A stretch of 64,000 nucleotides of DNA from assembly GCF_003096675.1 (NCBI RefSeq), contig NZ_QEKW01000011.1, positions 91,904-155,903 on the forward strand. Reading direction: 5' to 3'. Below are positions 52,917 to 60,713 of the stretch, one piece after another (the first letter of the stretch is position 1; each line of letters begins with the position of its first letter). Below the pieces are notes generated by a model. The model was not told the origin of the DNA and searched no databases. It saw nothing but the letters and a program-made list of their open reading frames with translations. Source of the DNA: Actinomycetospora cinnamomea (lineage in GTDB: Bacteria; Actinomycetota; Actinomycetes; Mycobacteriales; Pseudonocardiaceae). Position numbers and translations under genes: made by a program.

Positions 52917-53576
52917 TCAGCCGGCCGCCCGGCGGGTGGCCACCATCTGGCGGCCGCGGACGACCCCCGCGCCGGCGCCGATGGCGGCGATCGCCAGGAA
53001 GATCACCTGGCCGGGCGTCGGGCCGGAGCCCGAGCCGTCACCCGCGGCGATGCCACCGACCGGGTAGCCGGCGTACTCGCGCGGCCCACCGACGCCCCAG
53101 TCGCAGGCCTGACCGTCGTTGTCGCCGTCGAGGTTGTGCGGGTCCGACGGGTCGGCGATCAGCACGGCCTGCGCGTCGGCGGTGTCCGCGAAGTCCCAGC
53201 AGTCCAGGTCCCACGCCGGCACGGCCGGCGCGACGTAGTGGTAGTGCGTGCTGCCCGGCCCGTAGATCGCCGGCGGCACGACGACGACGTGGGTCGTGTC
53301 GTGGTCGTGCGACGCGGTCGGCGACGAGGTGGTGGGCGACGTCGTGGTGGGCGGGGTCGGCACGCCCGGCACCGAGGGGATCGTCGGCACCCCGCCGCCG
53401 CCCTCGAGCGCGCCGGTCAGGGTGTCGACGATGCCGCCCACGAGGTCGCCGATGCTGCCGCCCGGGTCCGAGAGATCCAGCGGGCCGGCCGCCGACGCCA
53501 CCCCGGCCGTGGAGATCATCCCCGCCGCCACCAGCCCGACCAGCGCCGTCACCCCGCGCCGACGTCCGTTCGCCAT
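52917..53576 (-). CDS. Secreted Excalibur-domain protein with YPVGG-type C-terminal signal (locus 1)
   Basis: A 219-residue secreted protein. A signal peptide ends near VASAAGPL; a Thr/Pro-rich linker follows, and an Excalibur-type calcium-binding motif lies near 126-160, ending in DGDNDGQACDW. At residue 171 the sequence YPVGGIAAGDGS appears, followed by about 12 flexible residues, a hydrophobic segment (VIFLAIAAIGAGAGVV) and a basic tail (RGRQMVATRRAAG). This is the layout of a sortase signal, but without LPXTG. The class F sortase begins one base downstream. ATG 53576 has GGGGA nearby. Confidence 0.75.
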   Translation of the reverse strand: MANGRRRGVTALVGLVAAGMISTAGVASAAGPLDLSDPGGSIGDLVGGIVDTLTGALEGGGGVPTIPSVPGVPTPPTTTSPTTSSPTASHDHDTTHVVVVPPAIYGPGSTHYHYVAPAVPAWDLDCWDFADTADAQAVLIADPSDPHNLDGDNDGQACDWGVGGPREYAGYPVGGIAAGDGSGSGPTPGQVIFLAIAAIGAGAGVVRGRQMVATRRAAG

Positions 53577-53688
53577 TCCCCGACCGCCCCGTCCTCGCCG
53601 TTGTCTCCCGGGGCGTCGACCGGCGGCGACTCCCCCGATCGACCTAACGGAGACGTGACGCGCAGGGCACGGACGAGTACACCGCGCG

Positions 53689-54579
53689 TCAGGTGCCGGC
53701 GGGACGTCCGGCGGAGTCCAGGCGCGCGAGGGCGTCGTCCGGCAGGCGCAGCGAGCCCGCGGCGACGTTCTCCTCGAGGTGCGCGGGGTCGCCCGTGCCG
53801 GGGATCGGCAGCATCCACGCCGACCGGTGCAGCAGCCACGCCAGCGCGACCTGCGCAGGCGCCACCCCGAGGTCGGCGGCCAGGTCGGGCACCGCGCCCG
53901 GGTCGGCCACCGCACCGACCGCCAGCGGGAAGAACGGCAGGTAGGGGATGCCGGCGGCGTCGCAGTGGTCGACGACCGGGTCGTCGTCGCGCTGCAGCGG
54001 GCTGTAGAGGTTGGAGACGGTCGCGACCTCGACGTGCTGCTGGGCCGTGCGCACCTGGTCGAGGTCGACGTTGCTCAGCCCGATCGCGCCGATCTTGCCC
54101 TCGTCACGCAGCTCGATCATGGTGCCGAGCGCGTCGGAGAACGGCACGACGTCCGTGCCGCCGTCGTCGATCCAGCGCAGGTGCGCCACGGGCACCGACT
54201 CGACCCCGAGCACCGCGAGATCGCGCTCGCACCCCTTGCGCAGCTGCTCGGGACGCAGCGCCGCCGCCCACCCGGCGTCGTCGGTACGCCGCCCGCCGAG
54301 CTTGGTGACGAACACGAGGTCGTCCGGGTAGGGGCGCAGCGCCTCGGCGAGGACCTCGTTGGCGACGTCGCGGTCGGGCGTGCCGTAGTACCAGGCGGTG
54401 TCGATCACGCGAACGCCGAGCTCGACCGCACGGCGGCACACCGCGATCGCCCGGTCGCGGTCCGGCGGCGGCCCCCACACCCCGGGCCCGGGCAGGCGCA
54501 TGGCGCCGAAGCCCATCCGCGGCACCTCCCGGCCCGCGAGGCGGAGGGTGCCGGCGTCGCTCGCGCTGACGGTCGTCAT
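53689..54579 (-). CDS. Aldo/keto reductase
   Basis: A 296-residue aldo/keto reductase: Asp and Tyr in VIDTAWYYGTPD, Lys in FVTKLGGR, His in VAHLRWID, and a cofactor-binding LPIPGTGDPAHLEENV segment near the end. It is shorter than the two other reductases in the window because of a compact C-terminus. It lies between the two mirror-image sortase loci and has no clear link to them. ATG 54579 is the family start. Confidence 0.85.
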   Translation of the reverse strand: MTTVSASDAGTLRLAGREVPRMGFGAMRLPGPGVWGPPPDRDRAIAVCRRAVELGVRVIDTAWYYGTPDRDVANEVLAEALRPYPDDLVFVTKLGGRRTDDAGWAAALRPEQLRKGCERDLAVLGVESVPVAHLRWIDDGGTDVVPFSDALGTMIELRDEGKIGAIGLSNVDLDQVRTAQQHVEVATVSNLYSPLQRDDDPVVDHCDAAGIPYLPFFPLAVGAVADPGAVPDLAADLGVAPAQVALAWLLHRSAWMLPIPGTGDPAHLEENVAAGSLRLPDDALARLDSAGRPAGT

Positions 54580-54762
54580 GGTCCGTCACCCCAGCACACG
54601 GCGCCCCGACCGGCAGGTCGGCCGCCACTGCCCCGAACGGGTGTTCTCAGGTTCCGCTCAGCTCCGGCCGCCCCCGTATCGCTAACGGCGATCACTCGCC
54701 GGGCGACGACTCGGCGTGACGGCCGAACGCGCTCGGCCGCGAGGACCCGATGAGGAGCGAGG

Positions 54763-56004
54763 ATGAGGGGTCGACGGAGCAGCCGCAGCGCCGCGGTCGT
54801 GCTGGCCGGCTGCGTGGGCCTGGCGGTGATGGCGCCGGGCCTGGCGCTCGCGGCGCCGGTGCCGACGTCGGAAGACGCGTGCGAGGCGGCCGGCGGTCGA
54901 TGGACGGCCGGGACCTGTGTTCCGCAGAGGACGGCCCCGCTCACCACCTCTCCGGCGGTGGAGGACGAGACCGGTGGTGCCGCCACGACCCCGGACACCC
55001 CCGAGACGGCGGCGCCCACCACCACGACGGACGGGCTGCCGTCCGGCGGCAACCCGTCCTCGGGGACGCCCGCCACGGGTGGAGGGTCCGGTGGCGCGGG
55101 CGGGGCGGTGGGTGCGGGTGCAGGCGCCCAGGAGACCCCCGACCCGACCGCCGACGAGGCGAGCGCGTCCGCCGACCAGACGACGCGGAGCCCCGAGGAG
55201 ATCGGCACCCAGCAGTCGACGGCCCGGGCGCTGATCGGCCCGTCCGCGCTCACCTCCGCTGACCCGGCCGCACTGGTCCAGGACCTCGTCGAGGGGGCGA
55301 GCGGACCGGGGATCGACTTCACGAACGTGCCCTCGCCACTCACCGAGGGTGGCCTGCCGTTCGAGAACCTCGAGATCCCCGAGCTGCCGGCTGACGGCGT
55401 CTTCGCGAGCCCGCGTGACGCGTGCGCCTACCTCGCCGGTTCCGTGCCGGCGCCGGAGCAGGGCGCCGAGGACCTGGCGGCCGCTTTCGAGTCCTTCTGC
55501 GGCGCCCTGCCGGAGGACTTCACCGAGTTCGACCCGACCACGATCGTCGGCGGGCTGCTCGACCTCATCAACAAGCTGCTGAAGGCGCTGCCCACCCCGG
55601 GCAACCCCATCCCGAGCAACCCGCCCGCGCACGTGCCCCACGAGTACTGGGGCTGGTGGCACAAGCAGTACGACGTGAACTGCGACGACGTCACCTACGA
55701 CGAGGCCAACGCCATCCTCGCCTGGGACTACTCCGACCCGTTCAACCTCGACGGCGACAACGACGGCGAGGCCTGCGAGCGGAACTGGCACCACGACGAC
55801 GTCGAGTACGTCGAGTACGTCGAGTACGTGGAGTACGTCGAGTACGACAGCTACCCCGTCGGCGGGGTCGCGACCGGCGACGGCAGCACGGGCGCGGACA
55901 GCTCGGCCGCCACGGGCGCCGAGGTCGCGCTGGCGGCCGGCGCGCTGTCCGGGCTCGGCCTGACGGGCCTGGTCCTCGTCCGGCGCTTCGCGCGGCAGGG
56001 CTGA
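54763..56004 (+). CDS. Secreted Excalibur-domain protein with YPVGG-type C-terminal signal (locus 2)
   Basis: A 413-residue secreted protein. A signal peptide ends near LALAAPVPT; a Cys-bearing stretch (DACEAAGGRWTAGTC) and a long Thr/Gly/Pro linker follow, then a helical region and an Excalibur-type motif near 304-338 ending in DGDNDGEACERNW. Five VEY repeats precede YPVGGVATGDGS (residue 364), then flexible residues, a hydrophobic segment (LAAGALSGLGLTGLVLV) and RRFARQG. The last 50 residues match locus 1 in order and motif. The sortase gene begins three bases after its stop. GAGGAGCG precedes ATG 54763. Confidence 0.75.
   Translation: MRGRRSSRSAAVVLAGCVGLAVMAPGLALAAPVPTSEDACEAAGGRWTAGTCVPQRTAPLTTSPAVEDETGGAATTPDTPETAAPTTTTDGLPSGGNPSSGTPATGGGSGGAGGAVGAGAGAQETPDPTADEASASADQTTRSPEEIGTQQSTARALIGPSALTSADPAALVQDLVEGASGPGIDFTNVPSPLTEGGLPFENLEIPELPADGVFASPRDACAYLAGSVPAPEQGAEDLAAAFESFCGALPEDFTEFDPTTIVGGLLDLINKLLKALPTPGNPIPSNPPAHVPHEYWGWWHKQYDVNCDDVTYDEANAILAWDYSDPFNLDGDNDGEACERNWHHDDVEYVEYVEYVEYVEYDSYPVGGVATGDGSTGADSSAATGAEVALAAGALSGLGLTGLVLVRRFARQG
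55801..55845 (+). repeat. 9-bp coding tandem repeat (VEY x5)
   Basis: Five units of GTCGAGTAC (one GTG variant) give (Val-Glu-Tyr)5 directly before the YPVGG motif. The charged-aromatic run lengthens the spacer between the Excalibur domain and the sorting motif and could vary in copy number without changing frame. Confidence 0.8.
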
Positions 56005-56007
56005 GAC

Positions 56008-56649
56008 GTGGCCGTCACCGAGCAGAAGGACACCGGCACCAGCGGCACCACCCGCGCGACGATCGGCATCCTCGTCGTCCTCGCGCTGCTCGCGGTGGTG
56101 GCCTACCTGTCGGGCGACCCGTCGCAGCGCGTCGGCCCCGCCTCGGCCGACCTGCCGGCCGACCGCACCGCGGTGGCGCTCCCGCTGGAGCCCGCCCGCA
56201 CGACGAACCTCCGCATCCCGTCGATCGGGGTGGACACCCGGCGGCTGACGGAACTCGGCCAGACCGAGGACCGTCGCCTCGAGGTGCCGACGGACGCCAT
56301 GACCGTCGGCCACTACCAGGGCGGTGCGGCTCCCGGCGAGCGCGGTCCGGCCGTCTACGCCTCGCACGTGAACTACCGCGGCGTGGACGGCGGCTTCGCG
56401 AAGCTGGCCGACGTCGAGGCCGGCGACCAGGTGGTGATCGAGCGCGAGGACGGGGTCACGGTGGTCTACGCCGTCGACCGCGTCGACGAGGTCGACAAGG
56501 ACGCGTTCCCGACCGCCCAGGTCTACGGCCCGACCGTGGGCGCCGAGCTGCGCCTGATCACCTGCGGCGGCGCGTTCGACTCCGACGTGCGCAGCTACGA
56601 GGACGACGTGATCGTCTTCGGGCACGCGGTGGAGGCCTACCGGGCGTAG
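56008..56649 (+). CDS. Class F sortase (locus 2)
   Basis: A 213-residue class F sortase. A TM segment lies near 16-33 (IGILVVLALLAVVAYLSG). Catalytic His is in YASHVNYRG, Cys in LITCGGAF and Arg in DSDVRSYEDD; IPSIGVDTRRLTELG and MTVGHYQGGAAPGE are class F-like strands. It resembles the locus 1 sortase in order and motifs (both have AVYGPT or QVYGPT, then LITCGG). The GTG is three bases behind the stop of its secreted partner. A hairpin terminator follows. Confidence 0.9.
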   Translation: MAVTEQKDTGTSGTTRATIGILVVLALLAVVAYLSGDPSQRVGPASADLPADRTAVALPLEPARTTNLRIPSIGVDTRRLTELGQTEDRRLEVPTDAMTVGHYQGGAAPGERGPAVYASHVNYRGVDGGFAKLADVEAGDQVVIEREDGVTVVYAVDRVDEVDKDAFPTAQVYGPTVGAELRLITCGGAFDSDVRSYEDDVIVFGHAVEAYRA

Positions 56650-56670
56650 GCGCGTCCGGCGCCACCCGGT

Positions 56671-56699
56671 GGCCGGGTCCCCGCGGCGGGGGCCCGGCC
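56671..56699. terminator. Hairpin terminator after the locus 2 sortase
   Basis: GGCCGGGTCCCCG and CGGGGGCCCGGCC pair as 13 bases with one G-T, around CGG, followed by GTTTT at 56706-56710. It begins 22 bases after the sortase stop. The T-run is unusual in this genome and supports a rho-independent terminator. Confidence 0.75.
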
Positions 56700-56710
56700 G
56701 CCGGCGTTTT

Positions 56711-56761
56711 CGAGCGTGTGGCGATACGGACGTCCAGCGTCAGCGATGGCCCACGGCTGAC
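56711..56761 (+). repeat. 51-bp dispersed repeat, copy 3
   Basis: Starts directly after the terminator's T-run. It matches copies 1 and 2 over the same 51 bases (CGAGCGTGTGG, TACGGAC, GTCAGCG, GGCCCAC, GGCTGAC). It lies 62 bases past the sortase stop and 66 bases before the PAP2 gene. Confidence 0.8.
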
Positions 56762-56826
56762 ACTTCTCAGGCTCCGCACAGGTCCGGGTCAGGCGGGCCA
56801 CAACCGCCGGGCGGAGCGTCGGGACC

Positions 56827-57483
56827 ATGACGACGCTCGCGACCGCACCCACGGTGCCCCTGATCGAGGCACCGCCGCGCCGGCGCGCGGGCGGGATCGT
56901 CGTCGCGGTGCTCGCCGTGGTCCTCGGCGCCGCGACGGTCGTCGGCTCGTACGTGCTCGCCGTGCTCGATCCCCGGGGACGTGCCCTCGACGAGGCGGTG
57001 TTGCGCGCCGCCACCGGCGTCGGGCTGCGCACCGAGGGGCTCACGGTGCTCGAGCTGGTCGGCATCCCGTCCGTGGCGCTGGCCGTGCTCGTACTCACGG
57101 GCGTCGCGCTCGCCCGGGGCCGTGGCGGGCGCGCGGTCACCGTGGTGGGCCTGGTGCTCGGCTCCCAGCTCGTCACCCAGGCGCTCAAGGCGGGTCTGGT
57201 CCGGCCGGAGTCGGCCGAGGGCAACTCGCTGCCCAGCGGGCACGTCACCCTCGTCGCCTCGCTGGGGCTGGCCCTCGTGCTGGTCGTGCCGCGCGCGCTC
57301 CGGCCGGTCGCCGCGCTCGCCGCCGTCGGGGTCACGGGCCTCGCCGGGGTGGCGACGATGGTCGCCGGCTGGCACCGGCCCAGCGACGTCGTCGCCGCGC
57401 TCGGCGTGGTGGCCGCGACGGCCGGGGTGCTCAGCCTCGCGGCGGCGCTGCTCCCGGGGCGACGGCGTCCACGATGTGCATGA
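56827..57483 (+). CDS. PAP2-family membrane phosphatase
   Basis: A 218-residue PAP2 phosphatase with about six TM segments. The active-site set is KAGLVRPESA (KxxxxRP), LPSGHVTL (second motif His) and AGWHRPSDVVAA (third motif His and Asp). It should act on undecaprenyl-diphosphate or other lipid phosphates at the membrane. The 3' end overlaps the convergent methyltransferase by 53 bases, a real overlap since both frames are well conserved to the end. Confidence 0.85.
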   Translation: MTTLATAPTVPLIEAPPRRRAGGIVVAVLAVVLGAATVVGSYVLAVLDPRGRALDEAVLRAATGVGLRTEGLTVLELVGIPSVALAVLVLTGVALARGRGGRAVTVVGLVLGSQLVTQALKAGLVRPESAEGNSLPSGHVTLVASLGLALVLVVPRALRPVAALAAVGVTGLAGVATMVAGWHRPSDVVAALGVVAATAGVLSLAAALLPGRRRPRCA

Positions 57484-58195
57484 CCGACTCCCACAGCGTG
57501 CGCACCCGCACGAACCCGTGGCGCACGAGGGCGTCGGCGAGCTCGCCGCGCCCGAACACCCGCATCTGGGCGGCACGGCCCAGCAGCTCGATGACCACGC
57601 GCGTCGGCCCGGGTCCCTGCCCCGGCACCGCGACGGCCAGCCGCCCGCCGGGCTTGAGCACCCGCGCGATCTGCGCGAGCGCGGTGTCGAGGTCGGGCAC
57701 CAGGTGCAGGCACAGCGAGCACGAGACGGCGTCGACGGTGTCGTCGCGCAGCGGCGGGTCCATCGCGTCCGCGCGCACCAGCACCGTGTTGTCCGCGCGG
57801 ACGGCCCGGGCCGCCCGGTCCAGCATCGGCGGGGAGAGGTCCGCGCCCACCACCAGGCCCGAGGGACCGACCGCGTCGGCGAGCCGGCGGGTGTGGGTGC
57901 CCTGCCCGCAGGCGAGGTCGAGGACGGTCTCGCCGCCCACGAGGTCGAGACGCCGGTCGACGGCGTAGAAATCGCGCACCAGCCCGCCCGCGGCGAAGCG
58001 CGGCAGCCGCTGGCGCACGCGGTCGCCGGTGGCGAGGACGAGGTCGTAGACCCGGGCACCGCCGCCGGACTCCCAGAAGTCCTGCACCCGCCCGCGGGAG
58101 CCGGGCCGGCCGTTCACGAGGTCGAGCCACGCCTCGCCCGACGGTGCGGGCACCGGCACCGTGAGCAACGGCGCCAGGCGGTCGACCGCGCTCAT
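57431..58195 (-). CDS. Class I SAM-dependent methyltransferase
   Basis: A 254-residue methyltransferase: motif I VLDLACGQGTHTRRLADAV, VVGADLSPPMLDRAARAV, VLVRADAMDPPLRDD, and LARVLKPGGRLAVAVP. An unusual N-terminal 75 residues (PLLTVPVPAPSGEAWLDLV and DFWESGGGARVYDLVL) precede the Rossmann core. It is coupled to the wax ester synthase upstream by ATGA, so a link to lipid or mycolic-type substrates is possible. The C-terminal end overlaps the convergent PAP2 gene. Confidence 0.82.
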   Translation of the reverse strand: MSAVDRLAPLLTVPVPAPSGEAWLDLVNGRPGSRGRVQDFWESGGGARVYDLVLATGDRVRQRLPRFAAGGLVRDFYAVDRRLDLVGGETVLDLACGQGTHTRRLADAVGPSGLVVGADLSPPMLDRAARAVRADNTVLVRADAMDPPLRDDTVDAVSCSLCLHLVPDLDTALAQIARVLKPGGRLAVAVPGQGPGPTRVVIELLGRAAQMRVFGRGELADALVRHGFVRVRTLWESVMHIVDAVAPGAAPPRG

Positions 58196-59682
58196 CCGCC
58201 GCTCCGGACCGTGGCGCGCAGCGCGTCGAACTCGCCGATGATCGCGTCGGCCAGGTCGGGCAGGTCGGGCACCAGTTCCGCGCAGGACAGCAGGCCGATG
58301 TCGAGCTGGTCGACGTAGCTCTGGACCGTGACGTTGAGGCCGACGGGGTCGGCGATCGCCGAGACCGGGATGTAGTGACGCATCGTCGCGCCGCCGAGGT
58401 AGAGCGGCTCCCGCGGCCCCGGCACGTTCGAGATCACGAGGTTGAAGGGCGCCGGGGTCACCGCGCTCCAGCGGGCGAGGGCGCGGCTCACGGCGCTCAC
58501 CGTGGCCGGGACGCCCAGCCCGGCCGCGTCGGGGCTGAGCTCGCCGGGCAGCGCGGCGAACACCTGCTTGGCCACGCGCAGCCCGTCGTGGGCGAGGCGC
58601 AGCCGCTCGACCGGGTCCTCGACGTCGGTGGGCAGCGCGGCGACGGTCGCGGAGACCCGGTTGGTCCACTGCTCGTCCTCGCCGCCCTCGCGCAGCGAGA
58701 CCGGGATCATCGCGGTCAGCGGCTGGTCGGGGAGCTCGCCGCGGTCGAGCAGCCAGTGCCGCAGCCCGCCGCTGCACAGGGCGACGACGACGTCGTTGAT
58801 CGTCGCGCCGGCCTCCTTGCCGACGGCCTTGACCTCGGCCAGCGGCAGTGAGCGGTGCGCGAAGCGCCGGTACCGGCTGACCGGGGCGTTGAACGGGGTG
58901 GGTGGGGTGACCAGCGGCGGGAGCCTGGGCAGGTCCTGGTCGGGGTCGCGCTCGCGGCCGATGTTGAGCACCGAGCCCACCCGCCCGCGCAGGCTCCCGC
59001 GCACCCGGTCGGCGAGGTCGATCACCGCCGGGTTGCGGGACGCGCGGGCCAGGCTCTGCCCCGCCCGCGCGGCCAGCACCAGGCCCCGCGCCGGGCGGCG
59101 CACGCCGTTGACCGCCGCGCGGGCCAGGACCACGGCGGTGGACGGCGGTGGCTCGGTCGCCCACTGCCCGGCGTGGCTGGGCGGCTCGGCGTCGGGGACG
59201 TCGTCGAGCATGAGCTCGAGCAGGTCGGCGCCCGCGGCCCCGTCGACGGTGCTGTGGTGGATCATCGTCAGGATCGCGAACCGGTCGGCCCCGCCTTCCT
59301 CCCCGGCGAGGCCCTCGATCACGTGGGACACCCACAGCGGGTGGTCGCGGTCCATCGGCGCGGCGACGAGGCGCCCGACGAGCTCGTCGAGCTGCTCGTC
59401 GGTGCCGGGCGGGGGCACCGCGCTGTGCCGGACGTGGAAGTCGAGGTCGAAGTCCGGGTCGGCGATCCAGTACGGGTGGTCCAGTCCGAACGGCACCTGG
59501 ACGAGCCGCCGGCGCAGCGGCTCGAGCTGGTGCAGCCGGTCGGCGAGCTGGCGCCGCCACGCCGGGAAGGGCTCGAAGTCGGCGTGGGGCCGCTCGAGGA
59601 TGAGCAGCTGGCTGACGTGGAGGAACTGGTGGTCGTCCTCGAGGTCCAGGAAGGCCGAGTCCAGGCCCGACAGCTGCTTCAC
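58192..59682 (-). CDS. Wax ester synthase/diacylglycerol acyltransferase (WS/DGAT)
   Basis: A 496-residue bifunctional WS/DGAT. The catalytic motif is MIHHSTVDGAAG (HHxxxDG); KQLSGLDSAFLDLEDDHQFLHV is the usual start, and NVPGPREPLYLGGA and SYVDQLDIGLLSCAELVPDL are C-terminal hallmarks. It makes triacylglycerol or wax ester for storage. GTG 59682 was chosen because GAGGAGG lies nine bases before it; longer in-frame starts add nothing family-like. It is the first gene of a two-gene unit with the methyltransferase. Confidence 0.92.
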   Translation of the reverse strand: MKQLSGLDSAFLDLEDDHQFLHVSQLLILERPHADFEPFPAWRRQLADRLHQLEPLRRRLVQVPFGLDHPYWIADPDFDLDFHVRHSAVPPPGTDEQLDELVGRLVAAPMDRDHPLWVSHVIEGLAGEEGGADRFAILTMIHHSTVDGAAGADLLELMLDDVPDAEPPSHAGQWATEPPPSTAVVLARAAVNGVRRPARGLVLAARAGQSLARASRNPAVIDLADRVRGSLRGRVGSVLNIGRERDPDQDLPRLPPLVTPPTPFNAPVSRYRRFAHRSLPLAEVKAVGKEAGATINDVVVALCSGGLRHWLLDRGELPDQPLTAMIPVSLREGGEDEQWTNRVSATVAALPTDVEDPVERLRLAHDGLRVAKQVFAALPGELSPDAAGLGVPATVSAVSRALARWSAVTPAPFNLVISNVPGPREPLYLGGATMRHYIPVSAIADPVGLNVTVQSYVDQLDIGLLSCAELVPDLPDLADAIIGEFDALRATVRSGG

Positions 59683-59921
59683 GGTGGTGACCTCCTCGTC
59701 GACCGCCGGGGCGTCGCCCGGTGCGCACCGCATCCTGCCCCGGCCACCGGCCGTCCGTGCGGGGTGCGTCGGGGGACGGTGCGGTTCACCTCATCGACGG
59801 ACTCAAGCGCAGCCTCCGGGACTGCGTAACCTCCGGCGGTCACGGCCGTTGAGCGGTTCGGAGGAGTAGTCACCCGTTCGGTGGCGCCCTCGGATCGCGC
59901 GAACGGACGGGGAGTCCAGAC

Positions 59922-60617
59922 ATGGGTAGGCACCAGATGGCGGCGTCCTCGTCGGCGCGCGCCCGGGTCGCGCTCGGTGCGCTCCCGCTGGTCGCCACCG
60001 TCGGGGCGATCGGTGTCGGCTCGGTGGTGATGACCCCCGTCGCCACCGACGCGCCGCTGCCGCCCCCGACCCTCGGTGGGACGGGTGGGGCTCCCGCGGC
60101 CCTGCCTGCTGCTCCGCCGGTGCCGGGTGCGCCGGTCACCGTGCTCGGCCTCGCCGCGAGCGGCGACCCGGCCGCCGACCCGGCCCGGCCCGACCGCACC
60201 TCGTCCGCCTCGTCCGCCTCGTCCGCCTCGACCGCCCCGACCGCGGGGAGCGGCGACGCCGACACCCCGCGGCGCAGCGCCGGCGCGGGCGGCGCGGACC
60301 GCGCTACCGCGGGTGCCCGCGACGCCGGCGCCCCCGCACGCGGCTCCTCGGGCGGCTCCGGTGGTGGATCCGGTGGTGACCCCGCCGGCGGTGCGGTGGA
60401 TCGCGACGACGCCGGGAGCCCGGGCAGCGGCTCCGGCGGCTCCGGCGGCTCCGGGAGCTCCGGCGGCTCGTCGGGGTCCGGCGGGTCCGGCGGCGGTCGC
60501 GAGGGGGGACTGGTCGGCGGTGTCGTCGGCGGCCTCGGCCAGACCGTGTCCGGGGCGACCTCGCTGCTCTCGTTCGGCGAGTCGCCCTCGCCGTCGTTGC
60601 TCTCGTTCGGTTCCTGA
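59922..60617 (+). CDS. Secreted Gly/Ser-rich low-complexity protein
   Basis: A 231-residue protein of unknown function. An N-terminal signal-like TM segment (RVALGALPLVATVGAIGVGSVV) is followed by low-complexity sequence rich in Pro, Ala, Gly and Ser, with (SSA) and (SGGSG) runs, and ends in a short repeat (LLSFGES...LLSFGS). No domain is seen. It may be a surface or wall-spanning spacer. GGAG lies before ATG 59922, with a second in-frame ATG at 59937. Confidence 0.55.
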   Translation: MGRHQMAASSSARARVALGALPLVATVGAIGVGSVVMTPVATDAPLPPPTLGGTGGAPAALPAAPPVPGAPVTVLGLAASGDPAADPARPDRTSSASSASSASTAPTAGSGDADTPRRSAGAGGADRATAGARDAGAPARGSSGGSGGGSGGDPAGGAVDRDDAGSPGSGSGGSGGSGSSGGSSGSGGSGGGREGGLVGGVVGGLGQTVSGATSLLSFGESPSPSLLSFGS

Positions 60618-60713
60618 CCCCGGCCGCGGGCCCCGCTGCGGCAGCGATCACTCACGCACAAGTTAGTTAGGGTGATACAACAGTCCGGTGACGGCACCGA
60701 CCCGAGGACAGTC

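Noticed and set aside
55801..55845. VEY repeat as a short CRISPR-like or satellite array
   Set aside because: It is a perfect in-frame 9-bp coding repeat within a conserved protein context, without spacers.
57431..57483. PAP2 and methyltransferase overlap as a misannotation
   Set aside because: Both reading frames keep family-like sequence to their ends and both have good starts, so the 53-base tail-to-tail overlap is probably real.
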